Below are positions 36,005 through 44,175 of a stretch of 64,000 nt of DNA, one piece after another; position 1 is the stretch's first letter; the number at the start of each line of letters is the position of its first letter. Origin of the DNA: Bacillota bacterium (GTDB taxonomy: Bacteria > Bacillota > Clostridia > Lachnospirales > Lachnospiraceae); the NCBI GenBank assembly GCA_023391695.1, contig JAEWAK010000028.1:1-64000 (forward strand), given 5' to 3'. A model generated the notes under the pieces. It had not been told where the DNA came from. It ran no database searches and saw nothing but the letters and a program-made list of their open reading frames with translations. A program made the position numbers and the translations under genes.

Positions 36005-36170
36005 CTAGGGCGTGTCTGAAAACTCATTGCACCGTTCTGAATGCCCCACTTTGCGGAATCCTGCGTCGCAATTTTGGGAACGTAGACCCGCTACGCCCCC
36101 AAAATCGCTCCTTGTCTCCCACAAAGTGGGACATTCAACCCGGCACAAGCAGTTTTCAGACACACCCTAG
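36005..36170. mobile_element. 166-bp palindromic MITE-like element, copy 2
   Basis: Same length as copy 1 (16211-16376). Ends CTAGGGCGTGTCTGAAAA and the complement of CTAGGGTGTGTCTGAAAA; the interior mirrors itself (CCCCACTTTGCGGAATC versus CACAAAGTGGGACATTC). Both ends carry CTAG, which may be part of the terminal repeat or a target duplication. No ORF. It occupies the lysA-flgM gap. Confidence 0.78.
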
Positions 36171-36275
36171 CCGGCGGCGTTCAGTTCGAGAGTTTGCGAG
36201 TAAATTTTTTGCTATAATTTATTCATTATAAGTAAATAATTTCCATAGAAATTTAAAAAAAGCTTGTTTCATCTC

Positions 36276-36302
36276 TAATATAAAGTGTAAAACGTCCGAT
36301 AA
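36276..36302 (+). promoter_or_regulatory. Sigma-28 promoter of flgM operon
   Basis: TAAT (36276-36279), 15 bp, TCCGATAA (36295-36302), one base off TAAA in the -35 and close to GCCGATAA in the -10. Confidence 0.65.
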
Positions 36303-36324
36303 ATATAACATAGAAAGCAAATAC

Positions 36325-36408
36325 TTCTTATAATCTGGTGCGGGGTATGGAAGAAGCATCATTATACCGGACAATAAATTCCGATTCCGGAAAACAGGAT
36401 TATAAGAA
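36325..36408 (+). other. Structured leader of flgM
   Basis: TTCTTATAATC (36325-36335) pairs with GATTATAAGAA (36398-36408), enclosing GGTAT/ATACC and TCCG/CGGA hairpins. Several GGA triplets in or near loops make it a possible CsrA target (inference). Confidence 0.4.
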
Positions 36409-36443
36409 ATAATATCGAAAAGCTAAGACAGGTGGTGAATAAA

Positions 36444-36722
36444 ATGCGCATAGATGCATATAACAAAATTTCACAGGTATATCAGACAAGTGCAGTGAAA
36501 AAAACGATGAAAACTGCAGGTGCAGTTACATCAGATCAATTAGAAATATCAAGGACAGCCAAGGATTATCAGGTTGCGAAACAGGCTGTTGCCAATATAC
36601 AGGATGTCAGGACGGATAAAGTGAATGATATTAAGAACCGTATCGAATCGGGCACCTATAATATCAACATGGAAGAAGTTGCTGATAAATTAGTTGAAAG
36701 TTATTTCGAAAAATTAATCTGA
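36444..36722 (+). CDS. flgM: Anti-sigma-28 factor FlgM
   Basis: 92 residues. It holds sigma-28 inactive until the hook is complete and it is exported. The ATG at 36444 has AGGTGG 9 nt upstream. The C-terminal half fits FlgM (KVNDIKNRIESGTYNINMEEVADKL), and the N-terminus is polar and flexible. First gene of a late flagellar run. Confidence 0.9.
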   Translation: MRIDAYNKISQVYQTSAVKKTMKTAGAVTSDQLEISRTAKDYQVAKQAVANIQDVRTDKVNDIKNRIESGTYNINMEEVADKLVESYFEKLI

Positions 36723-36776
36723 TCTTATTTAAGTAAAGTCAGATGTTAACTTCATAAGAAAAGAGGGTTGTTTTAA

Positions 36777-37292
36777 GTGGCAAGCTTAATTGAAGAATTA
36801 ATTGACACCTTACGGAAAGAGTGTGATATTTACAGGGAGTTGATTCCCGTCGCAGAGAATAAAACAAAGATAATTATAAACAATGACCTCGATACTTTAC
36901 AGGATATTACCAATCAGGAACAGGAAATCATTGAAAGGATAACTGCCCTGGAACGAAAACGGGAGGAAGTCATTACGAATATTGGTACGGTGGTAAGCAA
37001 GGATCCAAAAACGATCCATATCAAGACCATAATCCAGATATTGGATAAACAACCCAAAGAACAGAAACAACTTTCCGAAATTCATGATAATCTTAAGAAT
37101 ACAATTCAAAGACTTGTTGATATCAACAATCATAACAAATCGTTAATACAGCAATCCCTAGAGATGATAGAATTCAATATGAATTTTATTCAGAGTACAA
37201 GGATGTCACCGGGGAATCTAAGCTACAATAAGGGTGCTTCGCAATTTGATATGCCCTCTTTGCAAACAGGGATGTTTGATGCAAAGCAGTAG
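36777..37292 (+). CDS. flgN: FlgN-type flagellar export chaperone
   Basis: 171 residues, helical throughout, starting at GTG 36777 with AGAGGG upstream. The N-terminal helix LIEELIDTLRKECDIYREL and QEQEIIERITALERKREEV match the FlgN pattern. FlgN binds the hook-filament junction proteins FlgK and FlgL, both encoded immediately downstream. The C-terminal ~25 residues are flexible. Confidence 0.87.
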   Translation: MASLIEELIDTLRKECDIYRELIPVAENKTKIIINNDLDTLQDITNQEQEIIERITALERKREEVITNIGTVVSKDPKTIHIKTIIQILDKQPKEQKQLSEIHDNLKNTIQRLVDINNHNKSLIQQSLEMIEFNMNFIQSTRMSPGNLSYNKGASQFDMPSLQTGMFDAKQ

Positions 37293-37328
37293 TTTAAGAG
37301 AAACAAAATTTAAGGCAGGTGAAATTCT

Positions 37329-39062
37329 ATGAGTTTAATGAGCAGTTTATATATAGGTGTGTCCGGTCTGGGTGCCAGCCAGAACTCTTTAAATACTACG
37401 GCCCATAATCTAGCCAATATCGATACCAAGGGTTATGTGAGGCAGCAGGTATTGCAGGCGGACAGAACCTATTTAAATTGGGGTGTTACCCATTTATCCA
37501 CCCTGCAGACCGGGCTTGGTACAGAGATATCTACCGTAAGACAGGTAAGGGATATGTTTTTGGATAAAGCTTACCGACAGGAGATTGGCAGACAGGGCTT
37601 TTATGAAGTACAGTCGGAAGCCGTGCAGGAAATTGAAACTATGTTTGGCGAAATGGAAGGCGTTGCTTTCCAGAATGACTTAAGTGATTTGTGGACCAAT
37701 CTGCAGGAATTATCAAAGACTCCGGAACTGATTGAAGCCCGGGCATCTTTAGTGCAGAATGCGGAATCCTTTCTGGAACGTGCAGAGGTTATACAGAGGC
37801 AGCTAAAAGAATACCAGGTCAACTTAAATACCCAGATCGTGGATAAAGTTGACCGTATAAACGAAATCGCTGAGCAGATTGATTCATTGAATGACAAGAT
37901 CAGCCGGTATGAGAGCAATGGCTTGGAACATGCCAATGATTTACGTGATGAAAGAAACAGCCTTCTTGATGAATTAGGCCAGATCATCAGCATTACCTAT
38001 AGCGAAAACACGAAGGGGGTTGTTTCCGTCAGTGCGGAAGGAGTACCGTTAGTTTCGGAGACGAACTACTTTAAAATGGGTACGGCAAAAGTAAGCGAAT
38101 CTTCCGGACTATTAAAACCGGTATGGTTAAGCTACAATAATATGGATGTGTTCAACCTGGACCGTCCTGCCTCCTCGGCGGATAATACGGATATTGGTTC
38201 CTTAAAGGGGTTACTGGTAACCAGGGGAAGCGGGGAAGCCGACTATACGGACCTGCTTCAGTCTTCGGAAGATTTTAATAAGACAATCAATACTTCTGTT
38301 ATTATGACGATACAGGCACAGTTTGACCAGTTAATCCATGGAGTGGTCACTGCCATTAATAATGTTTTTAGTCCGAACAAGGAAATTACCTTATCCGACG
38401 GAACTACAATAACCGTGTTGGATGAAGAAAATGCACCCGTAGGGATGGACGACGACCGGACTATGGGAGAGGCGTTATTTAACCGTAAAACCATGGACCG
38501 TTATGAAACTGTTAATGTGGAAGTGAACGTACTGGATGAAGACGGGAATCCGGTGCTGGATGCCGGGGGGAATCCGGTTACCGAAATCATTACCGTTCGG
38601 AAATATAATGAAGAAGACCCGGATGATCCTTATTCTTTATTTTCACTGGGACAAATTGAAATAAACTCAAAAATCAAAAATAATTATTCCGTAATGCCCC
38701 TAAGTTCCAATTCCCAACACGGAGAAATAGATGCGAAAGCGGCAGAGGCTTTGGGTTCGATTTGGAAGCAGCCCTTTGCAACGCTTTCACCCAATACCCT
38801 TACAATGAATACCTTTAAGGATTATTATACGGCCTTCATCGGGGAAATAGGAACCCGGGGCCAGGAGCTTGACAGTATCAGTTCCGACCAGGCGACTTTG
38901 GTCGGCAATATTGATGACGAGAGGCAGCAGGTCGCAGGGGTGTCTTCGGATGAAGAACTGACAAACCTCATTAAATACCAACATGCCTATAATGCATCAT
39001 CAAGATATATTACGGTAATTGATCAAATGCTGGAACATCTTATTTCAACATTAGGACGATAA
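37329..39062 (+). CDS. flgK: Hook-associated protein 1 (FlgK), first copy
   Basis: 577 residues. The N-terminal rod/hook helix region has LYIGVSGLGASQNSLNTTAH and NLANIDTKGYVRQ; the C-terminus (LTNLIKYQHAYNASSRYI) completes the D0 coiled coil. Forms the first ring between hook and filament. It is 30 bp from a second FlgK-type gene. The middle contains an acidic, Pro/Gly-rich variable segment (residues ~395-445). Confidence 0.92.
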   Translation: MSLMSSLYIGVSGLGASQNSLNTTAHNLANIDTKGYVRQQVLQADRTYLNWGVTHLSTLQTGLGTEISTVRQVRDMFLDKAYRQEIGRQGFYEVQSEAVQEIETMFGEMEGVAFQNDLSDLWTNLQELSKTPELIEARASLVQNAESFLERAEVIQRQLKEYQVNLNTQIVDKVDRINEIAEQIDSLNDKISRYESNGLEHANDLRDERNSLLDELGQIISITYSENTKGVVSVSAEGVPLVSETNYFKMGTAKVSESSGLLKPVWLSYNNMDVFNLDRPASSADNTDIGSLKGLLVTRGSGEADYTDLLQSSEDFNKTINTSVIMTIQAQFDQLIHGVVTAINNVFSPNKEITLSDGTTITVLDEENAPVGMDDDRTMGEALFNRKTMDRYETVNVEVNVLDEDGNPVLDAGGNPVTEIITVRKYNEEDPDDPYSLFSLGQIEINSKIKNNYSVMPLSSNSQHGEIDAKAAEALGSIWKQPFATLSPNTLTMNTFKDYYTAFIGEIGTRGQELDSISSDQATLVGNIDDERQQVAGVSSDEELTNLIKYQHAYNASSRYITVIDQMLEHLISTLGR

Positions 39063-39092
39063 CTTTTGGATTGAGAAAGCAGAGGTGAGGAT

Positions 39093-40856
39093 ATGCCATC
39101 AACCTTTTTTGGATTAAGTATAGGTACAAGCGGGTTATATGCCTATCAGGCCGCGTTAAATACGACGGGCCATAATGTAACCAATACCGAAACACCCGGA
39201 TATACCAGGCAGGTAATAAATCAGCAGGCAGGAGTTGCCTTAAGAGTCAACAGCAGGTACGGTATGGCCGGATCCGGTGTCGATGTAACGGGAATTTCCC
39301 AGGTCAGAAACGAATATTATGATCTGAAATATAGAACAAACAATACGATTTATGGTTCCTATTCGGCAAAACAATATGCCATGACGGAAATTGAAAATTA
39401 TTTTAATGAAGTGTCCCTGGAGGGATTTACAACCTCGTTTAATACCCTGTTTACCACAATGCAGACATTGTCTACGAATTCCTCCGATTTGACCAAGAGG
39501 ACCCAGGTAACGAGTTTTGCTAAAAACCTGACGGAATACTTTAACAGCATGGCGACGAATCTGCAAAGTATACAGGAAGAATGTAATTTCGAAGTAAAAA
39601 ATCAGGTAGAGCGGATAAACTCCCTCGGACAGCAGATCGCAACCGTGACCAAGCAGATCAATACTTTGGAATCCAACGGCGGAACCGCCAATGATTTAAG
39701 GGACCAGAGACAGCTTTTGCTGGATGAATTATCAAATATCGTTAATATATCCTACGAGGAGAGGGTTGTTGGCAATGATGTTGGGGTCACCAGTTTTACC
39801 GTTCAAATAGATGGGCAGACTTTAGTAGATACCAATAATTACAATACTTTAAAGGTTGTACCGAGAACAGAAAAATTGAACCAGAATGATATTGAAGGCT
39901 TGTATGATATTCAATGGAGCAATGGGAATTCTTTCAACACCCAAAGTTCAACCCTGAGCGGTTATTTAAAATCCATGATTGAAGTCAGGGACGGCAACAA
40001 TGGGGAAAATCTGCGGGGAACAGTAGATACTGGAGCAGCAGGAAGCAATCAGGTCGTATTGACCAACGCCAGTATTAACTCCATAGAAAAGTTGAATATC
40101 CCGAGTTCCGGAGTTCTTACAATAGGCAATGAGAAATATACCTACAGTGATTTTGTGGTGAATTATGATGAGGACACAAAAACCAGTACATATACATTTA
40201 CCCTGGATGAAAATCTTTCCCAGAATGTTGCCGGTAAATCCGTATCGGTCGGCGACAGTATTGACTATAAGGGAATACCATATTACATGGGACAGTTAAA
40301 TCAATTTGCAAGGACTTTTTCCAAAGCATTTAATGACATCCATAAAAGCGGAAAAGATTTATACGGTGATCAGGGCCTTGACTTTTTCAATGGTACTGAT
40401 CCGGTAACGGGTGAAAATTATACTTTTGACGACTATGAAGATTACTATAATCTTACGGCAGGTAATTTTACGGTGACAGCTGAAGTTTATAATGACCCCA
40501 GACGGATGGTAACCGGCAGTGAAGTATTAAACGGAATTGAAAATAATGACGTGCTGGATGCCCTGCTGGCACTTAGCAGTGACAGTTCCATGTTTAAACA
40601 GGGTACCCCGGCTTCCTTCTTCCAGACCCTGGTGGCAGAAGTTGGTGTTGATGCGGGTAAAGCCAATAAGTTTGCTAAAAACCAAAGTGACATTCTGGAT
40701 ATGGTTAAAAATCAAAGATTATCCGTAGCCGGTGTGGATGTGGATGAAGAAGCCATGAACCTGATAAAATTCCAGAATGCTTATAATTTATCCGCCAAAG
40801 TAATACAGGTTATGAATGAAGTTTACGATAAATTAATTAACGGTACAGCCGTATAA
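39093..40856 (+). CDS. flgK: Hook-associated protein 1 (FlgK), second copy
   Basis: 587 residues. Clear FlgK termini: GLSIGTSGLYAYQAALNTTG, NVTNTETPGYTRQ and MNLIKFQNAYNLSAKVIQVM. It shares architecture with the upstream FlgK but the central region differs strongly, so the pair is an old duplication rather than a recent one. AGGTGAGG precedes ATG. It may act as a second junction ring or an alternative partner for filament assembly (inference). Confidence 0.92.
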   Translation: MPSTFFGLSIGTSGLYAYQAALNTTGHNVTNTETPGYTRQVINQQAGVALRVNSRYGMAGSGVDVTGISQVRNEYYDLKYRTNNTIYGSYSAKQYAMTEIENYFNEVSLEGFTTSFNTLFTTMQTLSTNSSDLTKRTQVTSFAKNLTEYFNSMATNLQSIQEECNFEVKNQVERINSLGQQIATVTKQINTLESNGGTANDLRDQRQLLLDELSNIVNISYEERVVGNDVGVTSFTVQIDGQTLVDTNNYNTLKVVPRTEKLNQNDIEGLYDIQWSNGNSFNTQSSTLSGYLKSMIEVRDGNNGENLRGTVDTGAAGSNQVVLTNASINSIEKLNIPSSGVLTIGNEKYTYSDFVVNYDEDTKTSTYTFTLDENLSQNVAGKSVSVGDSIDYKGIPYYMGQLNQFARTFSKAFNDIHKSGKDLYGDQGLDFFNGTDPVTGENYTFDDYEDYYNLTAGNFTVTAEVYNDPRRMVTGSEVLNGIENNDVLDALLALSSDSSMFKQGTPASFFQTLVAEVGVDAGKANKFAKNQSDILDMVKNQRLSVAGVDVDEEAMNLIKFQNAYNLSAKVIQVMNEVYDKLINGTAV

Positions 40857-41017
40857 CAAAACGGACAGGCATCAGGACGAAGTCCAAGGGACCTGATTCT
40901 TTAAAAATAGATTGATTTCGTATAATCAAGCTGTAATTTCATCAAATCATAAGGCTTATTTAAAGAATTTAATTAATTATTTGTGCCGGAAGCCGTAGAT
41001 CCCCGGCATGACTGAAA

Positions 41018-41120
41018 GAGTGGAAGAAAATATCAAAAGAAAGGGTGCCTTGTAGTATTTTTTCACTCCTTATGAATATGGCAGTACCGCAGATTAGTCT
41101 GCGGTGTGGAATGGGTATTA
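41018..41120 (+). ncRNA. Conserved structured element, copy M3, at the flgL start
   Basis: Hairpin GAGTG...AAAATA (41018-41032)/TATTTT..CACTC (41056-41068); CTTAT; GGCAGTACC with stem TACCGCAGA/TCTGCGGTG (41085-41093, 41098-41106); then ATGGGTATTA (41111-41120). It ends 2 nt before the flgL ATG, and GGAATGGG (41108-41115) is the only ribosome-site-like sequence, so the element itself probably controls initiation. A further hairpin TGCCGG/CCGGCA lies at about 40984-41008. Confidence 0.6.
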
Positions 41121-41122
41121 AT

Positions 41123-42628
41123 ATGAGAATTACAAATCAGATGATGACCAATAATACGTTAAGCAACATTAATAAAAACAAGAATTACCTGTCTAAATTG
41201 GACCAGCAATATTCTTCGGGAAAGAAAATACAGCGTCCTTCCGATGACCCGATTATTGCAGTACGGGCATTAAAATTACGAACCAATCTGACGGAGTTGA
41301 ACCAGTATTATGAGAAAAATATTCCCGATGCAAAAAACTGGATGGATGTGACGGAAGGTGCAATGGACAATATCAATGATATACTTACGCTCATAAATAC
41401 CGCCTGCGTTCAGGGCGCCAGTGATCCTTTATCCGTAGAAGACAGGGCGAGTATTGTTAAAAACCTGGAACAGTATAAAGAGCAGATATACCAGGAAGGT
41501 GATGCGAATTATGCGGGAAGATATGTATTCACCGGGTATAAGACGGATACCAGCTTGATATTCGGCAAAGAATCCACGAATTTGACTTATACAATTAACG
41601 AAAATTTTTCCGGTAAGGAAATTGAGACGATATCAAAAGTGGTTGGCACCTATTCGGTGGATGACTTTCCATTAGGAACCGGGTATGATGCTTCACCTAC
41701 GTTAGATACATCCTACCGGATAAGGCTGTCCTATGATAACCTGGATTCTGAGAATGAAGACGGAACGGATGTTGATTTAAACGGTTCGTTGGTTGTACTG
41801 GATAAAGACGGGAATCCTCTGGATGCAGCGGATATACCTAATATTACTTCGAAAAGTGTGAATGATGATGATGCTTATGAGCCTGCAGATGATGAAATTA
41901 ATTATATACCTGAAACCGGTGAATTAATACTTGGAAAGAATGTTTATGATAAATTCAGAACAGCCTCCAGTATATCCATAGATTATAAGAAAACCAATTT
42001 TGAGAAGGGAGATCTAAGGCCGGAACACTATTTTGACTGTGATGTACATTTAAGCGGCTCTCCGGTAGCGGAAGATAAACACTATACGAAACAGGATCAG
42101 GAGATCCAGTACGAAGTAAATTTCAACCAAAAAATGACCGTCAATACCCAGGGCAGTGATGCCTTGCAGCACGATATCGGAAGGGATATTGATGAAATAT
42201 TACAGTCGGTACAGGATGTTGTAGCAACGGAGCAAAAAATCGCCGAAGTAGATAAAATGCTGGAGGATCCTGCCTATGCCAGTAATATTGATGAACTTAA
42301 CCAGTTGAAACAGCAATTGGAAACAGAACTGACACTGAAAAAAGATATTATGCAGAAAAAATTTGGAAAAGGAATTACGGATTCAAATGATGCCCAGGAT
42401 ACTTTAAATGTAGCCCTTGCCGATTTAGGCAGCCGTTACAAAAGACTTCAGCTTACGGAAAGCAGATTATCCGACCAGCAGGCAGATTTTGAAGAACTCC
42501 TGTCTACCAATGAAGATGCGGATGTAGTGGATACTTATATTAAATTAAGTTCTGCCGAGGTTATTTATAACGCGTCCCTTTCAGCTGCTTCAAAAGTTGT
42601 AAAGAATACTTTGCTGGATTTTCTGTAA
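41123..42628 (+). CDS. flgL: Hook-associated protein 3 (FlgL)
   Basis: 501 residues from the ATG at 41123 (MRITNQMMTNNTLSNINKNK), matching FlgL N-termini; the longer open frame upstream runs through the structured element and is not coding. Flagellin-like helices at both ends (SGKKIQRPSDDPIIAVRALK; YIKLSSAEVIYNASLSAASK). Forms the second junction ring, to which filament is added. The central ~250 residues form a large acidic insert, longer than in Bacillus FlgL. Confidence 0.92.
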   Translation: MRITNQMMTNNTLSNINKNKNYLSKLDQQYSSGKKIQRPSDDPIIAVRALKLRTNLTELNQYYEKNIPDAKNWMDVTEGAMDNINDILTLINTACVQGASDPLSVEDRASIVKNLEQYKEQIYQEGDANYAGRYVFTGYKTDTSLIFGKESTNLTYTINENFSGKEIETISKVVGTYSVDDFPLGTGYDASPTLDTSYRIRLSYDNLDSENEDGTDVDLNGSLVVLDKDGNPLDAADIPNITSKSVNDDDAYEPADDEINYIPETGELILGKNVYDKFRTASSISIDYKKTNFEKGDLRPEHYFDCDVHLSGSPVAEDKHYTKQDQEIQYEVNFNQKMTVNTQGSDALQHDIGRDIDEILQSVQDVVATEQKIAEVDKMLEDPAYASNIDELNQLKQQLETELTLKKDIMQKKFGKGITDSNDAQDTLNVALADLGSRYKRLQLTESRLSDQQADFEELLSTNEDADVVDTYIKLSSAEVIYNASLSAASKVVKNTLLDFL

Positions 42629-42740
42629 AATAATTATGCGTGTTCAGAATCTGCAAATCTGGCAAACAGTGCATATATGCGTTTATAACCGAAAAATATG
42701 CTGGATAATGCATATTTAGAGCATGTTATTCCATTCTTTG

Positions 42741-42855
42741 CGCCGACCGGCTGAAAATCCTGGCAGATTTTTCGGGACGGCGATAGTATTAATAATTAAA
42801 CAAAATTTTCAGAATTTCTATGGCATATTCGGTTGTATCATCCGGATATGCCATA
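42741..42855 (+). other. Two hairpins between flgL and fliW
   Basis: CGCCG...CTGAAAATC (42741-42759) folds onto GATTTTTCGG..CGGCG (42766-42782). TATGGCATATTCGG (42819-42832) pairs with CCGGATATGCCATA (42842-42855). No U-runs follow either, so they may process or stabilise the mRNA. The first hairpin's TTTGCGCCGACCG resembles the repeat at 30979. Confidence 0.45.
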
Positions 42856-42887
42856 AATAAAACAGGTGAACTTAAGAAGGGAGAAAT

Positions 42888-43355
42888 ATGTTAGTAAAAA
42901 CAAAATATTTTGGAGATATTAACCTGGAAGAAGATAAAATTATAACTTTTGACCAAGGAATCATGGGGTTTGAGGATTTTAAAAGATATACCATTTTATT
43001 TGATGTGGAAGGCGGAGATAAACCGAGCATATCCTGGCTTCAAAGCCTGGACGAACAGGGATTTGCCCTTCCGGTCGTCAACCCTTTCCTTGTAAAGCAG
43101 GAGTATAATCCAATTGTGGAGGATGAGATTTTAAAACCTTTAGGTGATATTAATGAACAAAACCTGGTTATATTATTATCCCTTACGGTTCCGCCTGAAT
43201 TAACAAAAATATCTGCCAACTTAAAGGCCCCGTTTATTATAAATTCAGATACCAGGAAAGGCTGCCAGATCATCGTGGAAAACCAGGATTATGAGGTAAA
43301 ATACAATGTGTATGAAGCCATGAAAAAGCTTAAAGAAGAGAAGGGAGAGAGATAA
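42888..43355 (+). CDS. fliW: Flagellar assembly factor FliW
   Basis: 155 residues. FliW motifs: KYFGDINLEEDKIITFDQGI near the start, GFEDFKRY, and FIINSDTRKGCQII near the end. In Bacillus it binds flagellin and, when free, inhibits CsrA. The csrA gene follows with no gap (TAA directly before ATG), so both are made together. AAGGGAG precedes the ATG. Confidence 0.95.
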   Translation: MLVKTKYFGDINLEEDKIITFDQGIMGFEDFKRYTILFDVEGGDKPSISWLQSLDEQGFALPVVNPFLVKQEYNPIVEDEILKPLGDINEQNLVILLSLTVPPELTKISANLKAPFIINSDTRKGCQIIVENQDYEVKYNVYEAMKKLKEEKGER

Positions 43356-43577
43356 ATGCTGGCCCTTACGAGAAAACTGAATGAATCCATTATGATTGGC
43401 AATGAAATAGAAGTTTCCGTGCTGGAGATAAAGGGAGACCAGGTGAAGATAGGAATCAGTGCACCTAAGTCGGTTCCCATTTACCGGAAAGAAATATACA
43501 TTCAGATACAGGAAGCGAATAAGGAAGCTGTAGACAGTACGGCGTCAATGGAAGAAATCAAGAAATTGTTTCAGTAA
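43356..43577 (+). CDS. csrA: Translational repressor CsrA
   Basis: 73 residues, with the RNA-binding surface LTRKLNESI and VPIYRKEI containing Arg44. CsrA blocks ribosome access by binding GGA in hairpin loops and at Shine-Dalgarno sites. A matching pair is in the flagellin leader (47675-47706). The gene abuts fliW, its antagonist. C-terminal extension of about 20 residues, as in Gram-positive CsrA proteins that bind FliW. Confidence 0.97.
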   Translation: MLALTRKLNESIMIGNEIEVSVLEIKGDQVKIGISAPKSVPIYRKEIYIQIQEANKEAVDSTASMEEIKKLFQ

Positions 43578-43656
43578 CGCAGTTTTATTAGGTACCCAAA
43601 GTGGCAAGGAGGCCAATATGGGGCTTTTGTAGGACAGGTTATCGGCTATATTAGTA

Positions 43657-43683
43657 TAAACATTTGATGGAAAAAGCCGATAT
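43657..43683 (+). promoter_or_regulatory. Sigma-28 promoter of flaG-fliD
   Basis: TAAA (43657-43660), 15 bp, GCCGATAT (43676-43683): a perfect match to the sigma-D/28 consensus. Confidence 0.88.
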
Positions 43684-43738
43684 ATAAGCTAAATACAACG
43701 GAATGGGTAAAGTACCCGCATCACACGGAGGTGGCAAC

Positions 43739-44155
43739 ATGGCAATTGATTCAATTTCAAATACAGCATCCTATGCTGATTACAAACCTGAACAGAGAGT
43801 TCAGTCTGTCACGGCTTCGCTGGCAGTTAATCTGACCGGAGTTAATGTAGCAGATACGTCAAACGGCAAAGCTTATACCGGCAAACCGGAAACAACAAGT
43901 GAGGAAGAAAAACAAAAAGAGGCGCAGGCACAAGCAAACCGTCTTAAGAGTATTTTGAATGAAACCAACAATAAAATTAAACCGGCAAGGACCAGGTGCG
44001 AATTTTCCTATCATGAAGATATAAACAGGGTATCCATTAAGGTAATGGATGTGGTTACGGATAAAGTAATAAGGGAGATACCACCGGAAGAAACCCTGGA
44101 AATGCTGCAAAAGCTATGGGAGGTTGCCGGATTACTGGTAGATGAAAGAAGATAG
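43739..44155 (+). CDS. flaG: FlaG-family flagellar protein
   Basis: 138 residues from the ATG at 43739, with GGAGG 7 nt upstream. Unstructured polar N-terminus, then the FlaG core: ARTRCEFSYHEDINRVSIKV, VTDKVIREIPPEE and LEMLQKLWEVAGLLVDER. FlaG limits filament length or affects flagellin packing in other bacteria. The fliD gene follows after 20 bp and shares the sigma-28 promoter. Confidence 0.92.
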   Translation: MAIDSISNTASYADYKPEQRVQSVTASLAVNLTGVNVADTSNGKAYTGKPETTSEEEKQKEAQAQANRLKSILNETNNKIKPARTRCEFSYHEDINRVSIKVMDVVTDKVIREIPPEETLEMLQKLWEVAGLLVDERR

Positions 44156-44175
44156 CACACAAAGGAGACAGGAGT

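Noticed and set aside
41045..41122. Upstream extension of flgL
   Set aside because: The typical FlgL N-terminus begins at 41123 and the extra codons cover the M3 element.
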